Source of the DNA: Chaetoceros tenuissimus
Taxonomy: Eukaryota > Bacillariophyta > Thalassiosirophyceae > Chaetocerotales > Chaetocerotaceae
Reading direction: 5' to 3'
Length of the DNA: 64,000 nucleotides
Assembly (NCBI GenBank): GCA_021927905.1
Contig: BLLK01000051.1
Location: 124,001 to 188,000 of the forward strand
The position numbers and the translations under genes are program-made. Of the stretch, positions 1 to 9,057 are shown piece by piece. The notes beneath the pieces are model-generated. The model worked only from the letters and a program-made list of their open reading frames with translations, was not told where the DNA came from and searched no databases. Each line of letters begins with the position of its first letter. Position 1 is the stretch's first letter.

Positions 1-1
1 T

Positions 2-382
2 CCTTCTTTGAATTCCATGACTGCTGCTGAAAAGATTACTACTACGCCGTTTACGGGTGATGAACCGGCTTTTGAAAGTGAAACTGTCAAGGAGGAGTAT
101 AAGGCTCTTTGTAGAGATCATGAAAAGTTAATAGAGTTTGGTAGTTCCTATGCTACTTTTGATGGTATGGGTAAGATTACATTTTTAGATGAGTTGGAAA
201 AGATTGAAGAGCGATGGGAAGTTTTCTTTGCTAGATTTAGTCTCTTGGGACAGTTGAATCAAGAATTCGTGAAACAGTGTGATGCCTTTTTAGAATCCAT
301 GAATATGACTGAGGATGAATTCAAGAAACTCTTGAAGAAAACTCATGATATTATGCGAAAAGATGCTGAAAGAGAGCGTTGA
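2..382 (+). CDS. DUF1825-like protein, 3' part of gene
   Basis: The frame is open to the left edge, so the start lies outside the window. The visible 126 residues match the DUF1825 family, which I know as a small conserved protein of cyanobacteria and plastid-bearing eukaryotes: an 'ETVKEEYKAL' opening, then 'FDGMGKITFLDELEKIEERW', then 'FFARFSLLGQL' and a helical, charged end (KKLLKKTHDIMRKDAERER). No membrane segment is present. The cyanobacterial affinity suggests a plastid protein whose targeting presequence is encoded upstream, but this is inference because that part is missing. An internal Met (MTAAEK) is probably not the true start. Function is unknown for the family. The neighbouring sequence to the right is a patch of broken genes and gives no functional context. 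Confidence 0.65.
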   Translation, partial: PSLNSMTAAEKITTTPFTGDEPAFESETVKEEYKALCRDHEKLIEFGSSYATFDGMGKITFLDELEKIEERWEVFFARFSLLGQLNQEFVKQCDAFLESMNMTEDEFKKLLKKTHDIMRKDAERER

Positions 383-506
383 TTTTCCTTTTATATTAAT
401 TAGGATAGGAATCATCATGTTTACTTTTTAACATCGGTTATTCGAATTCTTATCGTCAGAGTGCTTCCTACATACAGGAGAAAAGATTTCTGCAATGAAA
501 CTCGTA

Positions 507-745
507 CTAGTTCAATTCACTTAAGAAATAATCTGACAAAAATGTATGAATATCCCAAGGAATGTCAAATTCAGCAACATTAAAGATTAACTTTTCACCA
601 TAATAAATAGGACCAAGACAACCGTAAACAATTGAAGGTGCTGTATATGACTTCTTTCCTGATGCAACTACTTTGTCATCATTAGTATTACTTACTCCCC
701 AAGCGATATCAAACTCGACTACATCCTTTTTACGTTCTCTCACGA
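507..745 (-). pseudogene. Truncated paralogue of the small protein at 6109-6543
   Basis: Read on the minus strand this piece ends in a stop and encodes about 80 residues that align with the C-terminal half of the intact 144-residue protein at 6109-6543: 'FDIAWGVSNTNDDKVVASGK' against 'FAISWEVSEGDSNDAVVLGK', then KKSYTAPS against KKAYETSG, and a shared W-D-I near the end. Upstream of about 745 the similarity stops where a cyclooxygenase-like fragment begins on the opposite strand, so the first half is missing. The frame stays open further upstream, but that part is antisense to the peroxidase remnant and is probably not coding. I read it as a 5'-truncated duplicate; function unknown. Confidence 0.5.
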
Positions 746-764
746 ATGTATTTTTTTTTACACA

Positions 765-1715
765 AAGATGCTGTTCCCAACCTTTGCCCAGCATCTTATT
801 GATTCTTTCATCAATACTGTCTATGAATATGATGAAGATGGTAAGGTCAAATTTCATTGGGAAAAGACGGGAACACCTCATGATATTGGTCTTTTGACCT
901 TGTATGGAAAAACCTTTGAACAAACCAGACAATTGCATCTAAAAGTGAAAAGGAAGGAGAGAAAGGAAAGCTCAAGAGCCAATTGATCAATGGAGAAGAG
1001 TGGGCGCCTCTTCTATACAATGAGAACTTGAAAAGGAAGGAAGAATTCAGTGAGTTACTGTTACCTCAAGGAATTGATGGAAGGATGTATTCATCTAGAC
1101 CTGAACTGCAAGCTCGTCTAAAGAAGCACATGTTTGCATTTGGTGGAGCTTGTACCAACCTTACCCCTAATATTACAGCATGGAATACACTTCTTCTATG
1201 CAAGCACAATCGTCTGGCTGGAGTTATTGAGAGTGAAAATCCTAGCTGGGATGATGAGAGGGTATTCCAAGTAGCCAGAAATTGTCTCTTAGTAATTTAC
1301 TTGCATCTTGTGATCGAAGAATATATCAACAATATTACTGCGTATGGACAAGACTTCAAGGTTAAGCCTGACAAGTGGATGTGGAATGCACCATGGTATC
1401 AACGCAACTGGATCAGTGCAGAGTTTGCTGTACTTTATCGTTGGCATGCTCTAATTCCCAATGCTATGAAATGGGGAGAGAAAACTTACACTACAGCGGA
1501 TTATCTTTTCGACAATGAATTGCTTCTCTCCAAAAATGGAATGGGCGCTGATCTAAGGGAGTGTTTCCACAGTAAGTATTATTTCTTTTTTATTTCAAAC
1601 CCCTAGTATCTTTGACTAATGTGTTTGTTTCTTCAAGACATTTGTGACCATAGAGCAACAAAGATGCAACTACACAACAGTGAAGGAGGTTTCATGGTTG
1701 GTCGAGATAAGGCCG
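765..1715 (+). pseudogene. Cyclooxygenase-like haem peroxidase, truncated and frameshifted
   Basis: The translation matches the animal haem peroxidase/prostaglandin H synthase family over its middle part. In order: 'LFPTFAQHLIDSF' (the FAQH region of COX), 'LYGKTFEQTRQLHL' (COX 'IYGDNLERQYQLRL'), KLKSQLINGEEWAP, 'NPSWDDERVFQVAR', 'LVIEEYINNITAYG', and 'EFAVLYRWHALIPN', which keeps the Tyr-x-x-His of the catalytic Tyr and proximal haem His (YHWH in COX, YRWH here). The position of the COX distal His appears to be Asp. The frame shifts by one base at about 940-950, in an A-rich run. A 66 bp intron at 1572-1637 (GTAAGT...TTCAAG) joins to NICDHRATKMQLHNSEGGFM. The N-terminal third and the C-terminus are absent; after 1715 a donor-like GTGAGT leads into unrelated sequence. 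Related enzymes make prostaglandins in animals and have been reported in diatoms. Confidence 0.75.
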
Positions 1716-1815
1716 GTGAGTTTTGTTTATTTATATAATCACCACAGGAAGTCTATGTATAATAATAAACCTCATCTTGTCTCACCTTTTCAAAGTGCTC
1801 GCCAAAATCTTTTAC

Positions 1816-2100
1816 TTTGAAGGATTGGTAAAAGGTTTTTCAGATTGAAAGAGAGACTTACTGTGAAATGAACAAATCCAGAAGTCTATTTCAATTGATT
1901 ATCTTTTATTTTTTGTTTATTTTTAAAAGAAGTGTCCTCATACTCTGTTTGGCAGCTATAGGAGGTGGCAGCACAATCTCATCATCGAATTCTCTACAAG
2001 CAATAACCGCACTGATCCTCTCCATTTTATTTGCCTTCAGTATTTCATTGCCAATCTTTGAATCTACTCATGATTTTGAATGTGTTTAAAGATATTTACT
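1816..2100. repeat. Rearranged remnant duplicated from the 3' part of the PDZ gene at 3834
   Basis: Three blocks match the plus-strand sequence of 3650-4340 in the same order: 'aaaggtttttcagattgaaa' (compare 3664 onward), then 1930-2025 with the block 'cacaatctcatcatcgaatt' (compare about 3910), then the stretch reading 'agtatttcattgccaatctt' (compare about 4305). About 310 bp present at 3967-4300 are missing between the last two blocks. The blocks encode, antisense, the second PDZ domain's tail and part of the first PDZ domain of the gene at 3834-5328. No intact frame remains. I see no other gene between 1716 and 2406. Confidence 0.6.
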
Positions 2101-2406
2101 ACATAATCTACCTATCTGGTCTCCTCCAACTTCTCACTTTTTCAATCCACTTTTTTGACAAAAAGTGGTTACAAAACTTTTGATCCAAAAAGTTCGGAGG
2201 AGCCTTGGCCAGACGATGTCAAAAAGGTGTTGACAAGCAAACGGATTTTGCTCGATTCAAAATGTGCCTATATATCTTTTTGCGGAATTACCACTGGCGC
2301 CTTGTCCCAACGTTGTAAAATTCTGACACGCACACAAAAAAATTAAAAGTACCGCAACAAAGCCGACAACAGCTTCAGCTGAATTGCTGTGAAAGGTGAA
2401 AGGAAT

Positions 2407-3275
2407 ATGGCACACCTCAAGTTTGACCAAGACATGAATGAGATCTATAAAAAATCATATCCTTCAGGATTGCGTGGGCTGCAAGGTGATGAAGGAGGTG
2501 AGTTTTTTAAACAGCCAAGGTTCACGGGGTACTAGTAGCTAGTAGATCTAGAAAAGAGAGGAATCTAGACACGCACATGCCTTGGTCGAAAGACGAAGAG
2601 GAATCAAACTAACGATTTTTACTCTTTCATCAAGTAAACTATTATGCAAAAAAAGAAGGACCCAATATTTGGATATATATTGCAGTTGTGGGAGCCATCG
2701 CTTTTCTTGTTTGGTTTGTATGGTACATCTATGCAATTACGTGCAAAAAGAAGTCAGAATTTGAACCTGCGATCGATCAAGCAAGGGAGAATTTCATGTC
2801 AAATGATCCAACACTAGATCCATCGATCAAAACTTTTAAACCCATCAACGGTACATATGTTGTCACATATAAAGACAATCGAGGCGAAGTGATGTTCTTG
2901 CGAGAAGTGACAACTACTCTCCGTTTCACAGACTTGAATGATGGGAAGGGATATTCAATCTCTGGATCAACGGAGAGCATCGTTGATGGCAAGGGTAAAA
3001 TTGAAGAAGGTTTTGTAAGATATGATGGAAGTGATGCTTATTGGATCGATCAAATATATGAGAAATCGCATAGAACGCGTAAGGACAAATCGGAGCTAAA
3101 ATTTCTCACTACAGGTACTTTTGATTTCAAATCGTTGGGCTTTACCGGAACTTATCGGTCTAGTTCTGGTTTACCATGGGGAAAGGTAAAGAAATTTAAT
3201 CTCAGAGATGGACAAGAAGATGCTATTGCATCGAGATTGAATGGCATATTTTCTTCTAACAAATCCAAAAATTGA
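2407..3275 (+). CDS. Single-pass membrane protein, PDZ-less paralogue of 3834-5328
   Basis: Two exons (2407-2497 and 2635-3275) are joined across a phase-1 intron with donor GTGAGT and acceptor ATCAAG. Donor, acceptor and phase match the first intron of the paralogue on the other strand, which also supports the ATG chosen (MAHLKFDQ against MSHLKFDQ). The protein of about 243 residues has a short soluble N-terminus, a transmembrane helix around residues 40-60 (IAVVGAIAFLVWFVWYIYAI), a Lys-rich stop-transfer stretch, and a conserved domain of about 130 residues with 'FTDLNDGKGYSISGS', 'EEGFVRYDGSDAYW' and 'TGTFDFKSLGFTGTY'. I do not recognise that domain. It ends in IASRLNGIFSSNKSKN where the paralogue continues into two PDZ domains, so it may have lost them in a rearrangement. 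Confidence 0.7.
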
Positions 3276-3833
3276 ATCGATACATAAAATAATAACTAAA
3301 ATAAAATGCACATCGCTCGATTGAGGTACATATATAAACTTTGCGCAACGATATTGAAAGTAACTTTACTTTCAGACAAGGAGCTTCCATCTGGTTCCGT
3401 TAAGTTTATAAACAACTTCAATGCTTGCACTAGATTTGCACAGAACGTAGGGTCAAATGCCATTTTTATTCTTCTAAACATGTTTTCAATGCAAAGGCTG
3501 GCACGGAAGTTTTCTCTGAGTTTGGATGGCAAAGGGAGGAAAAGTATACGATGAATAGAAACCTGAAATCACTATGACTGATCCTAGTTACAAGATTGGT
3601 CTTGCAGGTATTACCAAAGCAATTCTAGTTGCTGGTCACGCCGCGATTGTCGGAGGATTTGTAAAAGGATTTTCAGATTGAAAGAGAGACTTTGTTGTAC
3701 AATGAAAGATTGATTTTCGTTTTAACATACTTGAACCTACAATTAAAATGTAATTATCTACATTACAATCGGCACATTCAAATCAAATCCCATTGAGATG
3801 ATGCCGACGTATATCTTTTGGTGTTTACAATTC
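3276..3833. other. Spacer with a short conserved coding-like remnant
   Basis: The only structure I see is at about 3589-3692, where a 30-codon plus-strand frame ends in GGFVKGFSD-stop and continues as 'aaagagagactt'. The same ending, GLVKGFSD-stop plus flank, occurs at about 1816-1860, so it belongs to the duplicated block. No intact gene is supported. Confidence 0.4.
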
Positions 3834-5328
3834 TCAAGAGACAACAACAGCTTCCATGTATGGTGCTGATGGTGAAACCTTGTCCTCATATACTCTGGAA
3901 GCTATAGGTGGCACAATCTCATCATCGAATTCTCTACGAGCAATGACCGTCACTGATCCTCTTGATTCTCTGATAATTTCAATTGCATAGAAACTGTCTT
4001 CCCCCCTGACAGGTTTTCCATTCACATCTACAATCTCATCCCCAATTTGCAATTCTGTCGCAGCGAAAAGACCACTCAAATTGTCTATAACAATCTTACC
4101 TTCCACGTCTAAATTAAGTTTGATTCCCACTTTGGTATCTGTTGAAGATTTAAATATACTTGCCACAATAGTTTCCGAGTCAGGGGAAGAATTTCCTTGA
4201 TTCAATGATCGTTTTGCAATGACATTGACTGTTCCACTTAGGCTTCTGATCAATCCTATGACATAAGAAGTATCCGTTCCAACAACGGAAGTTCCATTTA
4301 CCTTGAGTATTTCATCGCCAATCTTCAAATCTATCATAGTATCAAGCAAATCAGTGAGGATTTACCAAATATTTTATGTTTGCTTCAGATTAATAAATGC
4401 ACTCACCTGTTTTCGCAAATAGACCTGACAATTTGTCTACTACGACCTTTCCAACTTCATCTACAGCAAGTGTAATCCCAACTTTTGTATCAGCTGTCTC
4501 TTTGAATACAATTGCAGTGAATTCACCCATAGGTTGATTCCTTTGATTTCCATTGGAAATAGGATCCCCTCCACCTACAAGCTTAAACTGCATGAAGCGT
4601 CCATCAATACCATTACTAGACAGATAAGTTCCAGTAAATCTCAAGGATTTGAAATCAAAAGTACCTGTATTGAATACTCTTAACCCAACAAATTGTCCCT
4701 CGCACACTTGATCTGTCCAATAAGCATCACTTCCATCATACCTTACAAAGCCTTCTTCAATTCTAGCCTTGCCATCTGCGTCCATCGATGATCCAGAGAT
4801 GGAATATCCATTTCCATCATTCAAGTCTGTAAAATAGAGAGTAGTCGTTCCACTTTTAGTGTCACCTCCTTCAGTATATTTAACAGCATATGTCCCATTC
4901 ATAGGTTTATAAATTTTGATCGATGGGTCTTGTACTCGCTCACTGGACATGAATTTCTCCCTTGCTCGATCGATACGAGGTTGAAATTCTGCAATCTTTT
5001 CCTGCTTTGCGGAATGGCAAAGACAGATGCCAATAACAAGAAGTACTAGAGATACCCCGACTGCAATCAATGCACCTGTTGTAGCTCCACCGCCACTGCC
5101 TCCATGATAGACGTAGACACCTCCGCCACCACCGCCTCCTTGATGAATGGGGGATGAAATTGTTAGTTTGATTGATTTTTCTTTCGATCGAGGAATCTTC
5201 TTTCCTAGATCTAGTTGTTTGTAAAACTTACCTCCTCCACCACCGCCGCCTTTCAGCCCACGCAGACCTACAGAATATGAATCATTATAGATCTCGGAAG
5301 TATATTGGTCAAACTTGAGATGTGACAT
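3834..5328 (-). CDS. Membrane protein with Gly-rich linker, unknown domain and two PDZ domains
   Basis: Three exons on the minus strand (5328-5232, 5138-4407, 4330-3834) with introns at 5139-5231 (phase 1) and 4331-4406 (phase 1) give 441 residues. Order: N-terminus MSHLKFDQYTSEIYNDSYS; a poly-Gly stretch interrupted exactly by intron 1; a membrane helix around residues 67-87 (GALIAVGVSLVLLVIGICLC); the same unknown domain of about 130 residues as the plus-strand paralogue ('YFTDLNDGNGYSISGSS', 'GFVRYDGSDAYW'); then PDZ1 ('KVGITLAVDEVGKVVVDKL', IGDEILKVNG) split by intron 2, and PDZ2 ('KVGIKLNLDVEGKIVIDNL', IGDEIVDVNG). The two PDZ copies align residue for residue across the proposed splice junction, which strongly supports it. 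PDZ domains bind C-terminal peptides, so a membrane scaffold role is likely; partners are unknown. Confidence 0.85.
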
Positions 5329-6108
5329 GTTTCTTTCAACAGTAATTTCAATTCAATAGTTACATAGTTATGGTAACAGTTCATTACATGTTTGATGGTC
5401 GTTGGTCGTGCAACTTTCCGACCAATAAGAAAAGAAATGTTGTTGACATGAGACCCATATCTTGTCCGATTGCACATAAAATAGCCTTACCAAATCATCC
5501 AACGAATTGTCCAAAATGAGAGTACATATTTTTACTTTCAAGAAACTATTTTGAAACATTGTAGACTACGAACTTTATTTGTAACTAAATACCAAAAGCA
5601 ACATTCAACATATTTGAAAGTATTTTAGAGAGAAGGTAAGCTTGAAAAGGTTGTACACAGAGACATAATTTTGAGACCGTTGAAGTATCAAGGCGGTAAA
5701 GATGACTTTGTGAAAAAAAGATCAAACTTTCTTCGTACTTTTGTTCAGATGTACATGGTGTTGACCTCTTCCTACTCAGCCTTTCTCCGCATATTGTCGT
5801 CGAACTTCGTAAGAATATCAGGAAAAATCATCGTTTCAACAGCCAGTCTCGATATTAGGATCTTGATAGAAATCATCATTGATTCGCTGTCATCATGTGA
5901 AGATGTTTCTATATTGTTTTATTTGTTTTTATTTATTGGATCAGATTTGTGGGACGTATCTACACTTGCGGAATATTTTGCTGATAACGAGAATGCTTAT
6001 TTTTAAAGTTGTTTTGTAACTCATGTCATTGTACGAAGTCCAAAAATAGAAAAGCCATGTAGATATTTATTTATTGTATGAAAAGTTGTCAATGTTTTCA
6101 ATCCATAT
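5329..6108. other. Spacer, no gene supported
   Basis: A plus-strand frame at about 5671-6006 opens without ATG and has no recognisable domain. A phrase in another frame (LSPHIVVELRKNI) recalls the linker before cyclic-nucleotide-binding domains of ion channels but is too short and interrupted to annotate. Nothing else is recognised. Confidence 0.4.
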
Positions 6109-6543
6109 CTATTTGAAAATAGTTCTCCATATATCACTAGGAGCATCGACACTCGCAGTTTGAAAGATAAAATTCTCGCCAACGTCAGGGGAACACATGT
6201 CTTCAAAACCTATTGCACCAGACGTTTCATATGCTTTTTTCCCTAACACAACTGCATCGTTGGAATCACCTTCACTTACTTCCCAACTGATTGCGAACTT
6301 GGCCCAACCAACCCCCAGTTCGCCACAGCAAATCCTTCCTCCTCTACTACCAGGATCGCATGTCTTAATTTTGATGCGTACTACACGCTTCAAATCAGCC
6401 TTGACATTCTGTTTCTGTAGCTTAGTTTCTAATGCAGTTTGAAGATTCTTCGCGGCTTCATTTGCTAGGCGATTGTAATACGAATACTTTGCGTCTTTGT
6501 TCTTGATATCTACTTCAACTTTGAAAATGGTATGATTATCCAT
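6109..6543 (-). CDS. Hypothetical 144-residue protein
   Basis: An intact ATG-to-stop frame without intron. It starts 'MDNHTIFKVEVDIKNKDAKY', has an amphipathic, Lys/Ala-rich helix at residues 20-55 (NRLANEAAKNLQTALETKLQ), then a probable beta-rich half with 'CDPGSRGGRICCGELGVGWA', 'FAISWEVSEGDSNDAVVLGK' and a final SDIWRTIFK. No signal peptide or membrane segment is visible. A truncated paralogue lies at 507-745, which shows that the frame has been duplicated and supports it being a real gene. I do not recognise the family. The two closely spaced Cys at 'ICCGE' and another before could form disulfides or bind metal, but that is speculation. Confidence 0.6.
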   Translation of the reverse strand: MDNHTIFKVEVDIKNKDAKYSYYNRLANEAAKNLQTALETKLQKQNVKADLKRVVRIKIKTCDPGSRGGRICCGELGVGWAKFAISWEVSEGDSNDAVVLGKKAYETSGAIGFEDMCSPDVGENFIFQTASVDAPSDIWRTIFK

Positions 6544-6713
6544 GTTTTGTAATTGCTAAATTCAATCTTATCTATACTTTTGTGTGTATATGAGATTGGA
6601 GGTAAAGTGTTGAACCAATCGTAAAAAGCATTCTTTGATGTTCCAAAGGTTCTCATTCGATGCATTTTGATCTTGTCTTGTCGTACGTACAATCATATTT
6701 TCAAACAAACGGG

Positions 6714-6765
6714 AAAGACACAATCTTTCAGCTTGAAGTTCAACTTACACGTTGGGTATAAGCTT
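6714..6765 (+). repeat. 52 bp direct repeat, copy 1
   Basis: Begins aaagacacaatctttcagct and ends gggtataagctt. A second copy (6908-6959) differs at only a few bases. The two lie 194 bp apart in the spacer upstream of the 7TM receptor gene, and the second overlaps its probable 5' leader. They could be duplicated promoter elements or a chance local duplication. Otherwise 6544-7049 shows nothing recognisable. Confidence 0.7.
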
Positions 6766-6907
6766 CTACCTTACCTTATTTGCATCAATTTGTACTTAGC
6801 TACTTTTTCGCTTTTTGTTGTGGTCATCTTCCTTTCCTCTTGGTACCATACTTACATACTTACTGAGAATCAATCTCTTGCTTAGTTCAGCTACCTTGTC
6901 GACCTAG

Positions 6908-6959
6908 AAAGACACATTCTTTCAACTTGAAGTTCAACTACACGTTTGGGTGTAAGCTT
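6908..6959 (+). repeat. 52 bp direct repeat, copy 2
   Basis: Begins aaagacacattctttcaact and ends gggtgtaagctt; see the copy at 6714. It ends 90 bp before the ATG chosen for the receptor gene. The frame is open across it but has no ATG before 7050, so I treat it as non-coding leader. Confidence 0.7.
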
Positions 6960-7049
6960 GAATTGAAAGTTGTGGTACTCACTATCATACCGTGTACTCG
7001 TAAAGTATTAATCATCACACCACCATCTACAACTACATATTACAAATGT

Positions 7050-8738
7050 ATGTCAACCATCACCATGTTTTACAACGAAATCCTTCGACAACTAGAACAA
7101 GATGAAATACCACCATGGAAAATTCGTACGTATTGCGGAATAAACGAACCCATACCAGACGACGACTTCCTCAAACTTTGTAGGGAATATTGGGATACAA
7201 GATGGTTCTCATATAGTTTTGCAGTGATTGCACCTCGAATTTCCGGATCAATATCTGCGCTCTCTTCTACATTCATTCTCTATATCATCTACAAAAGTCC
7301 TCAGAAGCTAAAAAGCACATATCATCGTATCATGGCTGCAATGAGTATTTATGACATATGGTCATCTACATCATTAATACTTGGTGTACTATTATTTCCA
7401 AAGGATATCTATTATCGAGAAAGGTATCGATTGCCTGATAGTTGGACTATAATTGGTAATGTACGCACGTGTGAATATGAAGCATTCTCATATTTATGTG
7501 GATCTATAGCTTCTGCACAATATATCGCAGCTCTGTGTTTGTATTATCTTTGCTCTCTTGTACTTGGGATGAAAAAGGACACTATTACAAAATGGATTGA
7601 GTGGTTTTTACATCTTTTACCAAATGCAAGTGCTTGGTCTTTTGCAATTACCATGTTGGTTTATGATATGCTCAACCCCTCAAATCTACTACCATGGTGT
7701 ACTGTCGGTCTCTTGGAAGTAGATGAAGAGAAACTTGCTGATGAATCTCCTCAAATGTGGTATTGTTTTCTCGAAGGTCGAGAAGGAGATTGCATTCAGA
7801 GAGGCTCGTGGGAAACAAAGGATTTATCAGTCAAAATGCTTTATTCGCATATGTTTGTTACCTATTCTATAATTGCCATTTCGCTGATGGCAATTTGTTT
7901 CCATGTGGCAAGAGTGGCATGCCAAAGCAAAGTGGCGGCGAAAAGTTCTCCCGAACTAGAAGCAGATTACCTCTTCAAAAAACAAGCAAGCAAAACGGTT
8001 GTGATGCATTCTATTCTATACATTCTATCAATGACATTGCCAAGCATTCCAGGATTACTTAACGCCAAAGGTACTCCTGCTCCCGGTAAGTTTCATTTCT
8101 ACTCAATTTTTCAACTTGATTTCGACTTTATGTGACCCATGGAAGACTCTTTACTAACTCTTGACACTCCCTGCACCTACCTCACATTCAAAGATACTGT
8201 AACACGCAGATCTTTGCCGTTGATATTCACACCATTGGGGGGACTATTCAGTATGTTTACTTTCGTATGGGGAAAAGTTCACGGAATACGGCTTTTGAAT
8301 CCGAACATGAGTAGAATTGACGCTTTCAAATCGCTCTTTGCAAACACGGGTGTCAGTGACGAGTCTGTATTCTTTTCAAACCTGGAACTAATTGATAATC
8401 AAGCTCAAAAAGATGAAGCTGCTGAAAACATAGACGAAGATGATTATGACAAAATATTACGACAAGGAATTGCTAATGCTAGTCAAAATGGATCTGCTAA
8501 AGCATCTATGCTGGATCATTCCAACATAACTGATCCAAAAAAATCAAATAGAGATGAATCAAACAATATAGAAACACCTTCGCATGATCCATCGATGGAA
8601 GTATCTTCATCATCCTATACGAATAAAAGCGGAGGTATGGCTCTCAGTTGGGGGTCATCAATATTTAAAATGAGCAACAACGAGAAACCCCAAAAGGATA
8701 ATTTCTATCAAGATCCAAATTTTGATGCTGAGTGTTGA
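7050..8738 (+). CDS. Seven-transmembrane receptor-like protein
   Basis: Two exons (7050-8085, 8194-8738; phase-1 intron of 108 bp, GTAAGT...AAG) give 526 residues. Seven hydrophobic segments are visible: about 55-82 (IAPRISGSISALSSTFILYI), 95-117 (MAAMSIYDIWSSTSLILGVL), 147-172 (FSYLCGSIASAQYIAALCLY), 190-212, 265-290 (FVTYSIIAISLMAICFHVAR), 312-333, and 350-372 encoded by exon 2 (LIFTPLGGLFSMFTFVWGKV). A Cys before TM3 (TCEYEAF) and Cys residues in the TM4-TM5 loop could form the usual extracellular disulfide. A polar, acidic cytoplasmic tail of about 150 residues follows. This is the layout of G-protein-coupled receptors; I cannot assign a class or ligand, and no DRY motif is evident. The first ATG in frame is used. 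Confidence 0.75.
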
Positions 8739-9057
8739 AAAGATAATGTTGTACTTATTTTAAATATATCCATTACGTATCAACAAAGAAGAAATTCAAA
8801 ACAAAATAGACAAATATTCAAAAGAAGGGCTCATAGTCTTTGAACGACAATTTTATGTGTAAATAGATCTGGTACGCACAACGACAGACGATGAAGGAAA
8901 GCAACGATTTTCAGTGGCTCTGGTCTGTTTGATTTTGCGAGAAAAGTGAACTAATGAACTGATAATGTAATCCATTTTCTCTATTACCACTACTTGTATA
9001 ACTTACTACTTTATCTATCGTGGGACGTGGTAGCGCAAATCTTGATCATTATATATC
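8739..9057. other. Spacer between receptor and ABC-F genes
   Basis: AT-rich 319 bp between the receptor stop and the ABC-F start. No coding frame, repeat or RNA gene is recognised; it must hold the receptor 3' end and the ABC-F promoter. Confidence 0.5.

Noticed and set aside
5671-6006. 111-codon frame with hydrophobic stretches
   Set aside because: No ATG at its start, no recognisable family, and its similarity to a channel linker is limited to a dozen residues in another frame.
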